Notes: a model not told the origin generated them from the sequence alone. 51,667 nt of DNA from JBNKEI01 sp050288705 (GCA_050288705.1 JBNKEI010000175.1:1-51667); one strand, 5' to 3'; shown: positions 42,939 through 51,667, counted from the first letter of the stretch. Program-made: numbers and translations.

Positions 42939-45671
42939 ATGTTGGAGACCGGAGTAAGCCTACTACAAGAAACTGAATCAAAGTCCTATGTGCCTGCTGG
43001 CGAGAGAACGACAGGTTTATCTTCGCCTAAAGCCATTTCAGCTTCCGCTTCTGCGTCACTAACGCCGATGATGCGTCAGTATTTGGAAGTCAAGCAGCGT
43101 TATCCAGATACTATTCTTTTTTTTCGGCTGGGAGATTTCTATGAAATGTTTTTCGAAGACGCTGTGCGCGCTTCCAGCATATTGCAAATAACCTTAACTG
43201 CTCGCTCAAAAGGCGAAGAAAAAGTACCTATGTGCGGTATTCCCTATCATTCTGCTCGGGGACATATTGCCAAACTGGTAGAAAGAGGGCTAAAGGTAGC
43301 TCTTTGCGATCAAGTAGAAGAACCCGGAAAAGGCAATTCTATTGTCCGGCGGGAAGTGACTCGCGTCATTACCCCGGGAATGGTTTTGGACGAAGACCTT
43401 CTCGACGCTCATTCTAATCATTTTCTTGGGGCCATATCGCTGGGCTCGGAAGGCGGCGGATTTGCTTTGCTGGATGCCTCCACGGGAGAGTTTTATGCCG
43501 GAGAATTGGGGGCCGATGAGGCTTTAGTCTCGGAAATGTTGCGAGCCGGGGCCAAAGAAGTATTAGTTGCGGCAAATGAGAACAAGAGCGAGCGGGTTCA
43601 AAAGCTAATCAAGGCTTGTCCGGGAATAGTGGTTAATTCATTTTCTGAAGAAGCTTTCGAATTTAGCAAAGCTGATTATTACCTAAATCGCCATTTTGGA
43701 ACTCGTAACCTCGAAGGCTTTGGATTGGCAGGCATGAACCGGGCGGTGGCTGCCGCTGGAGCAGCGTTGCGCTATGTCAAGGAAACGCAACGTTCTGAGG
43801 CCACGCATATCGATCGTATCGGGCTGCATATGGCTGCCAGCGCTATGGTGCTGGATTCGGTGAGCAGAGCCAATTTGGAAATTGTTCGCACCATGCGCGA
43901 CGGTAAAAAGAAAGGATCGTTGCTTAGTATTCTGGACAAATGCGCAACTGCCATGGGGAGTAGAATGCTTACTCGCTGGCTTTCCTACCCATTGTTAGAA
44001 ATAAAAGAAATTGAACGCCGATTAGACGCCGTAGAAGAAATGTCGCAAAAAAGTGTTATGCGAGGGGATTTAAGCTTATTGCTGCGAGAAATATCTGATT
44101 TGGAACGTCTTACTGCTCGTCTTTCTTTGGGGCAAGGTAATGCGCGCGATCTTCGCGCCTTGGCTAATTCTCTGCAAAAACTTCCCCAGGTAGCAGACAA
44201 AGTTGCAGAGTTTGCTGCTCCCTTGTTGAAATCGTTGGATTCCGTTCTTCGAGGATTAGGCGAATTAGAACAACATTTAGACCGAGCAGTAGCAATTGAA
44301 CCGCCGGCTACTCTTAAGGAAGGAGGACTAATCCGGGAGGGATTTGATGACCAGCTTGATCGCTTGGTAGCTATTTCTACTCAAGGAAAGGATTTTTTGC
44401 TCCGGCTTGAGGCTAAAGAAAGGGAACGCACAAAAATTAATTCTTTAAAAATAAAGTATAATCGAGTTTTTGGATATTTTTTGGAAGTCACTAAAGCTAA
44501 CCTACATTTGGTTCCAGCAGACTATATTCGAAAACAAACCACTGCTGGGGGAGAGAGGTTTGTCACTGCGGAATTAAAAGAATTCGAGGAACAAGTTCTT
44601 ACCGCAGAAGAGCGTCGTTTTGTATTGGAACTTGAACTTTTTGAGCAGCTTCGTTCCCAGGTGATATCTCGCTCAATGGAATTGCGAATGGCGGGAGAAG
44701 CTATTGCTACATTAGACGCATTAGTTTCTTTAGGGCGAGTAGCAGCGGAAAATGGATACGTACGACCAGTTGTAGATGACTCAAGCATGCTAGAAATTAC
44801 CGAAGGTCGTCACCCGGTAGTAGAGCAAATGCTGGTGGATGACGTATTTGTCCCCAACTCTATCCGCTTAGATCATTCGCAATCTCAGGTGTTAATAATT
44901 ACTGGTCCAAACATGGCCGGCAAAAGTACGGTAATGCGACAAGTTGCTCTACTGACTCTGATGGCCCAAGCAGGTTCATTTGTTCCTGCGCAAAGCGCCC
45001 GTGTTGGCTTATGCGACCGGATATTCACTCGCGTTGGAGCAGCGGATAATCTTTCTCAAGGGCAATCAACATTTATGGTAGAAATGACTGAGGCGGCCAA
45101 TATTTTACATAATGCTAGCTCCAAGTCGCTCCTAATTTTGGACGAAATTGGCCGTGGTACTTCGACATTTGATGGTCTTTCTATTGCATGGGCTGTTGCT
45201 GAATATATTCACGATAAGATAGGAGCGCGTACCTTATTTGCAACTCATTATCACGAATTGACCGATCTGGCGCGTGAAAAGAATCGCGTGGAGAATGTAA
45301 GTATAGCGGTTAAAGAATCGCAAGGGAAAGTGGTGTTTCTGCGCAAGTTGGTAGCGGGCGGGGCGTCGCGGTCCTATGGTATTGAAGTTGGGCGACTGGC
45401 GGGGCTTCCGAGCGAGGTGTTGCATCGGGCTCGACAAATATTAACTAATTTGGAGAAAACAGAAATTGAAGTAGGAAAGTCTTCAATTTCGAAAGCAAAA
45501 CGTAGGGAATACCCAGCGCAGTTAGGACTATTTACACGAAAAGAAGAATTGCCAGATACATCTTGCAAATGTACAGTAATTATAGAAGCATTAAAAAAAA
45601 TAGATATTAATCGGACAACCCCCTTGGAAGCGCTACAATACCTTAACAAGCTGAAGAGTAAGTATTTGTAA
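42939..45671 (+). CDS. mutS: DNA mismatch repair protein MutS
   Basis: A 910-residue mismatch-recognition ATPase. The N-terminal domain has the mispair-contacting Phe-x-Glu in LGDFYEMFFEDA. Domain II follows, then lever and clamp helices, and the ATPase domain has Walker A ITGPNMAGKSTVMRQ (about residues 653-667), the Walker B LLILDEIGRGTSTFDG and the closing LFATHYHELTDLA. The length is at the longer end for MutS; the first 35 residues before TPMMRQYLEVKQRYP are an extension. ATG 42939 is preferred because a GAGGAGGG ribosome site precedes it; the frame is open to 42897. The Shine-Dalgarno lies in a hairpin. mutL is not in the window. Confidence 0.95.
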   Translation: MLETGVSLLQETESKSYVPAGERTTGLSSPKAISASASASLTPMMRQYLEVKQRYPDTILFFRLGDFYEMFFEDAVRASSILQITLTARSKGEEKVPMCGIPYHSARGHIAKLVERGLKVALCDQVEEPGKGNSIVRREVTRVITPGMVLDEDLLDAHSNHFLGAISLGSEGGGFALLDASTGEFYAGELGADEALVSEMLRAGAKEVLVAANENKSERVQKLIKACPGIVVNSFSEEAFEFSKADYYLNRHFGTRNLEGFGLAGMNRAVAAAGAALRYVKETQRSEATHIDRIGLHMAASAMVLDSVSRANLEIVRTMRDGKKKGSLLSILDKCATAMGSRMLTRWLSYPLLEIKEIERRLDAVEEMSQKSVMRGDLSLLLREISDLERLTARLSLGQGNARDLRALANSLQKLPQVADKVAEFAAPLLKSLDSVLRGLGELEQHLDRAVAIEPPATLKEGGLIREGFDDQLDRLVAISTQGKDFLLRLEAKERERTKINSLKIKYNRVFGYFLEVTKANLHLVPADYIRKQTTAGGERFVTAELKEFEEQVLTAEERRFVLELELFEQLRSQVISRSMELRMAGEAIATLDALVSLGRVAAENGYVRPVVDDSSMLEITEGRHPVVEQMLVDDVFVPNSIRLDHSQSQVLIITGPNMAGKSTVMRQVALLTLMAQAGSFVPAQSARVGLCDRIFTRVGAADNLSQGQSTFMVEMTEAANILHNASSKSLLILDEIGRGTSTFDGLSIAWAVAEYIHDKIGARTLFATHYHELTDLAREKNRVENVSIAVKESQGKVVFLRKLVAGGASRSYGIEVGRLAGLPSEVLHRARQILTNLEKTEIEVGKSSISKAKRREYPAQLGLFTRKEELPDTSCKCTVIIEALKKIDINRTTPLEALQYLNKLKSKYL

Positions 45672-45742
45672 GCTGTTTTTAGAGAGGTTGTTGATTTTTT
45701 GTAAATACGGTATAGTTATTATTCAAAAAAATTGAGGATGGT

Positions 45743-46108
45743 ATGCTTGATTCTTTAAAAAAAACCGGGAAACTTCGCTGGCCGCCGCGCCAACGATTTA
45801 GTGTCACTGAACAGGGACGCGACGCATTGTTGGCCTATGAGCAATCAATACAGGGTTATCATTCTCAAGAAAATCAAGAACGACGTGAGTTTGATCGGAT
45901 TCAAGAAAAGTGGGCACGGTCATACGGGGTGACGTCGCAAGATGCAGTTGTTCTTACCGAATTCAATTCTAGGTCCTTGCTTCCTAAAGAAGTACAAAGC
46001 TCTTTAGATTGTTGTGGAACAACCCTTAAAGAAGTGCAATCTGCAGTTGATCGTCTATATTTAGCCGGATTGCTTGCTCCTGTGGGGGGAGTGGAACCTA
46101 TTTCTTAA
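45743..46108 (+). CDS. hypothetical protein, possibly winged-helix
   Basis: A 121-residue protein with no recognised family. It has a charged N-terminal half (EQGRDALLAYEQSIQGYHSQENQERREFDRIQ) and a C-terminal part with the pattern VVLTEFNSRSLLPKEVQSSL, then CGTTLKEVQSAVDRLYLAGLLAPVGG, which is the usual order of helices and wing in a winged-helix domain. A TTGAGG site lies 6 nt before the ATG. It follows mutS by about 70 bases and converges with the VWA gene. A DNA-binding role is plausible but not shown. Confidence 0.5.
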   Translation: MLDSLKKTGKLRWPPRQRFSVTEQGRDALLAYEQSIQGYHSQENQERREFDRIQEKWARSYGVTSQDAVVLTEFNSRSLLPKEVQSSLDCCGTTLKEVQSAVDRLYLAGLLAPVGGVEPIS

Positions 46109-46111
46109 TAT

Positions 46112-47533
46112 CTAAGAGTTTAGCTTTCTAGTAGCCGAGTTTTTGTGCAGGCTTTTTCTTGCGAACGCATAGATAATCCAGGCTAATGGCCAAAAAAGAA
46201 TTTCTCTTGGCGCAGCAGAACATCCCCCGTTGGTTTCATTGCTAGAAGAAGCCTGAGACGACGTATTATCTTTCGAATTTGGTATGACCGAAGTGGCCGA
46301 TGCATAACATCCCCCGCGATTGCAATACGGCGCAGAAGTAGGGCAGCTTACAAAGCGGCAGGGGTCGTCAACACAGGCGCCATCTAAGCAGATTAGGTGG
46401 TTAGGGCAAGTAGACGAACAAGGACAAGCAGTAGGTTCTGCGCAAAGGTCCTGTACGCACTGGCCATCTTGACAGACAAAGGAGCGAGGACAAGGTTCGG
46501 TGCAAGCGCGTACACATTCTCCCTCGTAACAGTATTGGTTGTCGCTATTACAAGTGATTGATGCGCAGGGGTCTTCTACGCATTGCCCGAGATTAAGAGC
46601 AATTTTGCCAGAGTTATAATATACAATTTTTTGAACACAGCGTTCTGACTCGGGACAGCCCCCGATACCATAACAACTATCATCACAGGAATTACTTATT
46701 AGTTCGCCTTGAGCTGCGCTAGCAATAGCGTCGAATGTCTCATTTAATGATGCTGAGTCGCGGGCATCGTAATAATTACAAGGAATACGGAGAGAGGGAT
46801 TGATAGGGTCGGCACAAGTGGAATTCTGACGAGCGGTGCCCCCGGCTTGCGCCATTCTGTCTAAGCGGTGAGGGCTAACGTCTTGTCCGAAACCAATAAC
46901 AAACGTCTGTACTCCTTTGGCTTTAATACTTTCAATGTTTTCTACTGTAAGATTCAAATTGTGATCTAAATCTTTGGAATCAGGGCAAGTGGGATCTCCA
47001 TCGGTAAGCAAAATAATAAAACGTTTTCTCGATGAGTCATTTATCTCTGGAAGCTGGGAGGCTTGTTCTAGGACTTCGGCTGTGGGAGTAAAGCCGCCCG
47101 GAGATCCTAGGTGAGAAAGAGCCTCGTGAATAGCTTGGTCAGTATAAAAATCGCAATTCACTTTTAGTTCACCGCCTGCGCATTCTCCTCCAAAGAAGCT
47201 AGGAAAAATCATTAGGCCAAATCTCATGATTGATTCACGTGGCGGAATCATTTGATGAATGGAATCGATGGCGGTTTGCCACTTCCAGCCTGCCATGCTT
47301 CCCGAACGATCGAGCAATATCAGCATATTGGGGCATTTTTCTGCTGAGGCGGACGATGATCGAAAAAGAACCAGAAGAAGAACAATTGTCCAAAGTAGTC
47401 TCCTCCCTCTAAAGAAAGGAAGGAAAGGCTGCTGTATTTGGAGAGTAACGGTTTTCACAAGGGTCGAAAGCTGTGTTCTCTGAATTAAGAGTTGATTGGA
47501 GTAAGTGTTTGCATGCAATGGAAGCTCAATCAT
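46112..47533 (-). CDS. VWA-domain Cys-rich protein with MYXO-CTERM-like tail
   Basis: A 473-residue predicted exported protein. A hydrophobic signal region is at about residues 44-64 (RRLLWTIVLLLVLFRSSSASA), unusually far from the first in-frame ATG, so the true start may lie nearer to it, possibly at a non-ATG codon. A VWA domain follows, with the MIDAS start LILLDRSGSM and a LLTDGDPTCP element. Residues about 290-410 are Cys-rich with EGF-like or Dickkopf-like units. The end NGGCSAAPREILFWPLAWIIYAFARKS has the GC start, hydrophobic span and basic tail of a MYXO-CTERM sorting signal. The protein is probably surface-displayed; the ligand is unknown. Confidence 0.8.
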   Translation of the reverse strand: MIELPLHANTYSNQLLIQRTQLSTLVKTVTLQIQQPFLPFFRGRRLLWTIVLLLVLFRSSSASAEKCPNMLILLDRSGSMAGWKWQTAIDSIHQMIPPRESIMRFGLMIFPSFFGGECAGGELKVNCDFYTDQAIHEALSHLGSPGGFTPTAEVLEQASQLPEINDSSRKRFIILLTDGDPTCPDSKDLDHNLNLTVENIESIKAKGVQTFVIGFGQDVSPHRLDRMAQAGGTARQNSTCADPINPSLRIPCNYYDARDSASLNETFDAIASAAQGELISNSCDDSCYGIGGCPESERCVQKIVYYNSGKIALNLGQCVEDPCASITCNSDNQYCYEGECVRACTEPCPRSFVCQDGQCVQDLCAEPTACPCSSTCPNHLICLDGACVDDPCRFVSCPTSAPYCNRGGCYASATSVIPNSKDNTSSQASSSNETNGGCSAAPREILFWPLAWIIYAFARKSLHKNSATRKLNS

Positions 47534-47959
47534 GTTTATTCGCCGTTCTCTAAGTCATCTGGTTTCTCAAGCCTTTTCTGAACCAACCATAGAGTGGGCA
47601 GTGAAAACGCATAAAGGTAGAGCGTCTTTTGGGGAGGATTGTTTTGTATCTGTCCCACAAAACCCGTGGTGACGAGAAGAAGCAGGGGTGCTATTTCGAT
47701 GGGAAATGAGAATCGAGATTAAAAAAACATTCGCGAATCGCGGCTGTAACCTGAAAAATATGATCCAGATGCTTGGCAAACCCCGTCCTTCAGGGCGGTG
47801 AGGATGTCCATTAGCATCAAGGCTTGAGGTCAAATCGTCTATGTAGACGATCGTTTCTTTGAATTGCTCCGGTTTGAGTTCATTGAGTTTGGTAAGATCG
47901 TGGAGACGACGCTCGATGCTCGCGGGTAAACCGTGGAAGGTGCGCCCCATGAGTCCCGA
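47534..47959. other. gap with a truncated open frame and an IS200/IS605-like scar
   Basis: About 430 bases between the VWA gene and the GC-rich lipoprotein gene. A short plus-strand frame 47532-47672 reads MFIRRSLSHLVSQAF, later THKGRASFGEDCFVSVPQ, and stops at TGA. The latter is faintly like the first motif of PP2C phosphatases, so it could be a cut-off gene start; confidence is low. The downstream part holds an IS200/IS605-like palindrome at 47778-47808. Base composition rises sharply near 47.9 kb. Confidence 0.35.
47778..47808 (+). mobile_element. probable right-end remnant of an IS200/IS605 (TnpB) element
   Basis: The bases AAACCCCGTCCTTCAGGGCG followed by GTGAGGATGTC match the characteristic palindromic end (CCCCGTCCTTCAGGGCGGGG with trailing AGGATGTC) seen at the 3' side of many tnpB genes, where it lies in the omega-RNA/right-end region. 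The short stem is CCGTCC with GGGCGG. I do not see tnpB sequence upstream, so this would be a scar. It is near the left border of the GC-rich segment. The assignment rests on a remembered motif. Confidence 0.5.
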
Positions 47960-50656
47960 TTAGCGGACCGCGTTGCCCGTCGGGGCGAACGTGACCCTCA
48001 ATTTCCCACCGACGCCTGGCGGAAGATGGACGACCCTCGAATCGGGATCGAAGTCCGAATAGCTCGTTCCATCGAGACGGACGTCGGAGAGCTTCAAGAC
48101 CGCGTCTTCGATTGCGATCGGCGTGAGCTTGATTCGTCGATCCACCGACTCGGCGGGAAAGCGGTAGAAGAGCTGCACGGACGTCTTTTGGTAAAAAAGC
48201 GAGCCGTAAAGATATGCAAAATATCCCAGCTCCACGGAATGGTAGCCCGCGGTGAACAACCCACCCTTGTTGCCATCGATCACCGTCAGGCCGTCTTGGC
48301 TCACGACGCCATAGGCCTCCCCGTAGACCGGATCCATCTGATGATTGAGGAAGAAATTGAGGGAGCCGTCGGCCACCTCCAGATACCTGTCCCGTTGCTG
48401 TGGTGTCTGAGCGATATAGTATCCGATCATCCCCGAGGCAAATCCCTGCTCTACCATCCAGAAGTCCTTGTTCCTCCCAGTGATCGAGCCCGTCCGCCAG
48501 TCGAGATACGAAAAGGGAGCGCCGTACACCGTGTCGTAGGCGCCGTGCTCCAAGAGATGGTCCATCAACGCGTGAGCGGCGTCGCGATACTCGGGGCGAT
48601 CCAGGTTGAGCAGGTAGGCTCTCTGCAATACCCATGCGGTCTTGAACCCATGGCCGATGTCCATGGTGGTATATCCGTAGTCGATCTCCCAGTTGGACGC
48701 AAATGACTCAGGAAATCCCGCAGCCGCTTTCGGCATGTTTCCGATCAGATGTTCCATCACGTTGTCTGTGAGCTCGACGAGCCGGCTTTTGTGTTCCGGA
48801 GCGCCGTCCATCATGGCCATCAGCAACGCGTGCGTGGTCAGGGCATCGACGGTGGCAGCGAAGCTCTTGTTCCACTTTCGAGTCCAGGCCGTATTGGCTC
48901 GATCGAAGTAACCCCTGGTGGCGGGGTTCTTGTCCCAGAGTCTCGTATAGTTCGACGCAACACCACGTGACAACCACACTCGGTCCGTTTGTGCGCCGTC
49001 GCGCCAATCGATGTCTCCTCCCGTTGCCTCCACCATGGCTGCGATGCCCACGAGCGCATAGTGCTGCTGAAAGCTCCACCAATCGTCGTGCCCCCAGTGG
49101 CTCACGTGATTTCCGGCCACGTCGGTGACGAAGTACCACCCCTCGTTCCATCCATGGTCGTAGAGGAACTTGAGCGCATGCCGCGCATGCTCCAAATACT
49201 TCTCCTCGCCGGTGAGCATGAAGGCGCGCACGAACGCGTAGGCGATGCGCGACTGGCCGCAGAGCGCCTTCTCGTTGGCGCCGGTCCATTTGCCCTGGCG
49301 ATCGATGTTCGTGAAGTATCCGCCATTCGTGTCGTCGCGCTGCTTCATACGGAATGCGACCAGACCGCGCACGAAATCGATCGCCTGCTCCGGATGCTCG
49401 ATCAAGCGACAGGTCGGCTGGTACCCGGCGGCGACCGAAAGCGTCGTCTGGATGGAGAGCGGCGAAGCCTGGTTGGTCGCCGTATGAGTCAAAGCAAGGC
49501 TCCCCGAATAGGTCCCCACCGCGGAGGCTCTTGCCGTCACGACGCAGTTCGCGCGCCCGCCCGCAGCGAGGGAACCGCTTGCGGGCGCCACCGACACCCA
49601 AGGGTCACCGCTCGATATGCTCCACGAGATCGCCGAGGGGCCTGAATTGTCCAGGACGAGGGTCTCCGAGGAAGGGCGGTCGGGGAGGGTCGAAAAATGG
49701 AGCGCGGTGGGCGCGACGCGAATCCCCGAGAGCTCCGATTTCCCGAAAAGGTCCACCGCGATCTCCGGGTTGTCGGCCGCGTCCGAAGAGATCGTGAGCT
49801 TCGCCGAAGAGGTTCCGGACTTGTCCAAGCACGGGGTCCACGTGATGGGCACGGTGAGGGAACCCGCCGGAGGGACCGAGACAGGCGCAGAGAGACCGAC
49901 GGTAAAGTCCGCCGACGAGCTCGCCAGTCGACTGACCATCGCCGGCGCAGTCCCATGATTCTCGAGGACGAGACTTGCCGTCGATGCGTTTCCGATCGGG
50001 ACGGTTCCGAAATCGAGCGAGCGCGGCGTGGCGACGAGGAGCGGCTGGCTGCTCTCTACGAGGCTCACGTTGTCGAGGTAGAATTTGCCGGTCGACCTGC
50101 CGCAGTTGAATTCAATGCGTGCGTTCGGGTCGCTGGAGTCCTTCATCGTGAACCGATAGACGTACCGGGTCTTCGTAGTCGTCAGCTGGAGGGGAGGCGA
50201 GCCGAAGTGCCAGGCATAGGGATCCACGCTCTGGGCGAAACTCGCCTGGATGGGCTGAGAATTGCCGTTCTGTTGCCCTCGATACGCATCGAAGCTCAGG
50301 GTATAGGTCCTGCCTTGGAAGAGGGGGATCCCTGTCTGAATGAATTGAATGTCCCAAGGCTCTGTTCCTGCATGCTTCACTGTAATGACATATTGGCCTC
50401 TCGTCACTCCGCCACTCGCGCTTCCACCCCATCGATTGAGCGTCCAGCTCGCCGGCCCGTTCGAGAAGTCCCCGTTCTTGACCAGCTCGGTCGGTGCGGC
50501 CTCCACAGAACGGAGCGATTGAGCACCACTACCTGAGGCACGGCCCTGCTCTACTGTGCAATCGCCGTCGGGCCCGCAGCCCGAGCTCGATTTCGAGCTG
50601 CACGCACCGAGTAACGCCATCCACGCCAGACAGACAACGCCGCATAGAATTTTCAA
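47960..50656 (-). CDS. lipoprotein with CBM, Ig-like and AGE-type (alpha/alpha)6 domain
   Basis: A roughly 898-residue lipoprotein (lipobox LGAC). Domains in order are a carbohydrate-binding-like module near residues 58-205 (LVKNGDFSNGPASWTLNRW to FYLDNVSLV), an HYDIN/ASPM-like Ig domain (SLDFGTVPIGNASTASLVLENHG), a BACON-like segment (WSISSGDPWVSVAPASGSL), and an AGE (N-acylglucosamine 2-epimerase)-like alpha-barrel near 415-770 with GGYFTNIDRQGKW, HDDWWSFQQHYALVG and TTMDIGHGFKTAW. It is likely to bind and process a polysaccharide at the cell surface. The start TTG 50656 has a GGAG site 8 nt before it; GTG 50674 is the upstream alternative. The gene is markedly more GC-rich than the rest of the window, indicating transfer. 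Long reverse-frame ORFs in it are shadows. Confidence 0.82.
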   Translation of the reverse strand: MKILCGVVCLAWMALLGACSSKSSSGCGPDGDCTVEQGRASGSGAQSLRSVEAAPTELVKNGDFSNGPASWTLNRWGGSASGGVTRGQYVITVKHAGTEPWDIQFIQTGIPLFQGRTYTLSFDAYRGQQNGNSQPIQASFAQSVDPYAWHFGSPPLQLTTTKTRYVYRFTMKDSSDPNARIEFNCGRSTGKFYLDNVSLVESSQPLLVATPRSLDFGTVPIGNASTASLVLENHGTAPAMVSRLASSSADFTVGLSAPVSVPPAGSLTVPITWTPCLDKSGTSSAKLTISSDAADNPEIAVDLFGKSELSGIRVAPTALHFSTLPDRPSSETLVLDNSGPSAISWSISSGDPWVSVAPASGSLAAGGRANCVVTARASAVGTYSGSLALTHTATNQASPLSIQTTLSVAAGYQPTCRLIEHPEQAIDFVRGLVAFRMKQRDDTNGGYFTNIDRQGKWTGANEKALCGQSRIAYAFVRAFMLTGEEKYLEHARHALKFLYDHGWNEGWYFVTDVAGNHVSHWGHDDWWSFQQHYALVGIAAMVEATGGDIDWRDGAQTDRVWLSRGVASNYTRLWDKNPATRGYFDRANTAWTRKWNKSFAATVDALTTHALLMAMMDGAPEHKSRLVELTDNVMEHLIGNMPKAAAGFPESFASNWEIDYGYTTMDIGHGFKTAWVLQRAYLLNLDRPEYRDAAHALMDHLLEHGAYDTVYGAPFSYLDWRTGSITGRNKDFWMVEQGFASGMIGYYIAQTPQQRDRYLEVADGSLNFFLNHQMDPVYGEAYGVVSQDGLTVIDGNKGGLFTAGYHSVELGYFAYLYGSLFYQKTSVQLFYRFPAESVDRRIKLTPIAIEDAVLKLSDVRLDGTSYSDFDPDSRVVHLPPGVGGKLRVTFAPTGNAVR

Positions 50657-50796
50657 TTTTGGATCTCCAGACACAGTCGTCTTCGCAGGTCATGCCTCAA
50701 GAGACCCGAAAATGGAAGCCTCCGCGAGCTGCTTTTTCGGGCGCCAAGAAGGGAGGGGCCAGAAGTCGGTCGAGCTGGGGATAGAGGGAATGAAGT

Positions 50797-51336
50797 GGCT
50801 GGTTAGGGGCCTATCGTGCAGCGCATCGGGTTTCGCAAGAGCAGCATCATATTCGAGCGCGCTTAGCTGTACGTGACTCGTTGGTACAAACACGGACCAG
50901 ATATATCAGTTTGGCATGCGCATTGTTGCGCAGAGAAGGTTTTCGTGTAGGAACCGGAGTGGAAGAAAAGTTTGACCAGCGAGTGGTTAAACTCCAACTC
51001 CCCGGTAGGCTAATGTCTGAGGTGGCATGGCTATTGGCAACAATATTAGGGTTAAATAAACAAATTATTCAATTGGACCGAATAGTTGAGATTTTGGTAG
51101 ACCAAGACAAACGCGTTACAATATTGAAGAGTATACCGAGTGTAGGACCAGTTACCTCCGCCGCATTTGTGGCTGCTTTGGACGATAAGTCAAGATTCAA
51201 AGATGGTCATCAAGTTCAGGAATCAATTGCGGTCGTGGCCTTGGCTCGAAAATTAGCTGGAACTATGTATGCGATGTTAAGAGATAGAACAGAATATCGG
51301 AGTAAAACGAACCAAGAATATAAGCTTGCAGTATAA
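50797..51336 (+). pseudogene. IS110-family transposase relic
   Basis: The frame begins after a TGA at 50791 and shows LGAYRAAHRVSQEQ, the typical IS110 segment before the RuvC-like Asp region, then LVQTRTRYISLA and LKSIPSVGPVTSAAFVAALDD, the transposase_20 helix-hairpin-helix region. After GHQVQ the sequence jumps to ESIAVVALARKLAGTMYAMLRDR, which in intact IS110 transposases lies about 60 residues later, so the AYLGLVP and catalytic-serine part is deleted. The 5' part including the DEDD residues is also missing. The relic abuts the right side of the GC-rich lipoprotein segment. Confidence 0.75.
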
Positions 51337-51481
51337 GAATTGTTTCAGAAAAATTGGCTATTCGAGATAAAAGATAAATGAGCGATTGAGCGCGATGATT
51401 TTCCTGGCTTTATTCACATGGTCGTTGGATAGAGAGCGTCATCGCTTTCCGATATCTTTATAGCTAACAAAAGAGGTTTTC

Positions 51482-51667
51482 ATGAAACTCAACGATTATA
51501 TAAAATCAGCCTCCCGTCCTCCGGTCTATACACCCGGTACAACGACCATGTGGGATGACGGGTATATCTCCAGACAATTGCTGGCCGTCCATCTGAACCC
51601 GGATATTGATCTTGCGAGCAGAAAACCGGCGACGATTCTCTCCACTATCGAGTGGCTGGAAAAAGCT
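51482..51667 (+). CDS. class I SAM-dependent methyltransferase, N-terminal part (cut by window end)
   Basis: The first 62 residues are present and the gene runs off the window. The sequence MKLNDYIKSASRPPVYTPGT, then MWDDGYISRQLLAVHLNPDIDLASRK, matches the N-terminus of a class I methyltransferase group that I associate mainly with clostridia; the SAM-binding motif lies beyond the window. An AGAGG site is 5 nt before the ATG. The 145-base gap before it has no gene. The expected reaction is transfer of a methyl group from SAM to an unidentified acceptor. Confidence 0.72.
   Translation, partial: MKLNDYIKSASRPPVYTPGTTTMWDDGYISRQLLAVHLNPDIDLASRKPATILSTIEWLEKA

Noticed and set aside
47880..50536. 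Long open frames on both strands (47880-48635 minus, 48708-49601 minus, 48989-49645 plus, 49697-50536 plus)
   Set aside because: They lie inside the GC-rich AGE lipoprotein gene, where stop codons are rare in all frames. Their sequence is Arg/Pro-rich without domain features, while the long minus-strand frame has a signal peptide and recognisable domains.

Overview
The window looks like a chromosome segment of a myxobacterium-like organism (Myxococcota). The evidence is Cys-rich lipoproteins with DUF4215-type and thrombospondin-3-type repeats, a VWA protein ending in a MYXO-CTERM-like tail, a Ser/Thr kinase with a C-terminal PEGA-like region, an isolated RsbRD_N-like protein, and a lysS-lolC-lolD-bamA gene order common in deltaproteobacterial lineages. 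Most of it is clearly less GC-rich (by eye) than free-living myxobacteria and contains broken genes and insertion-sequence relics. Together with a large Ulp1/C48-like cysteine protease, this suggests a host-associated or genome-reducing myxobacterium, of the kind known from Pajaroellobacter. The lineage call is inference.

Layout. 0-7 kb is an accessory region: the end of a DUF4143 ATPase, a small hypothetical gene, a DDE transposase and a 1315-residue protein with an N-terminal Ulp1-like protease domain. 7-12 kb is a minus-strand housekeeping run: pncB and pncA (NAD salvage), a DHH-family phosphoesterase, nfo (endonuclease IV) and a Fic-fold protein lacking the catalytic His. 12-20 kb holds two large surface lipoproteins and a Ser/Thr kinase. 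20-27 kb holds a frameshifted lipoprotein gene, an RsbRD_N-like protein, a heparinase II/III-family protein, an HU-like protein, an SDR epimerase and a class V PLP enzyme.

27.5-37.8 kb is core: tRNA-Met(CAT) with a good promoter, a metallophosphoesterase, pyrD, lysS, the lipoprotein-release pair lolC/E-lolD, bamA, and a PabA/TrpG-like amidotransferase coupled to a short gene resembling chorismate lyase. 37.9-41 kb contains a DUF4215/DUF1566 lipoprotein, a small membrane protein and a scrambled kdpD relic. 41-46 kb contains a HARE-HTH plus Mrr-like protein and mutS, whose Shine-Dalgarno lies inside a hairpin. 46-51.7 kb contains the VWA/MYXO-CTERM-like protein, an IS200/IS605-like scar, a strikingly GC-rich lipoprotein gene with an AGE-type catalytic domain, a deleted IS110 transposase and the start of a SAM methyltransferase.

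How the genes work together: PncA and PncB form a complete nicotinamide-to-NaMN step. LolC/E, LolD and BamA serve outer-membrane biogenesis, which the many lipoproteins here would need. The accessory genes (Ulp1-like protease, Fic-like protein, HARE-Mrr protein, GC-rich lipoprotein) look individually acquired. I see no CRISPR array and no recognisable multi-gene defence island. The strongest candidate for something new is the Ulp1-like protein at 2953-6900.
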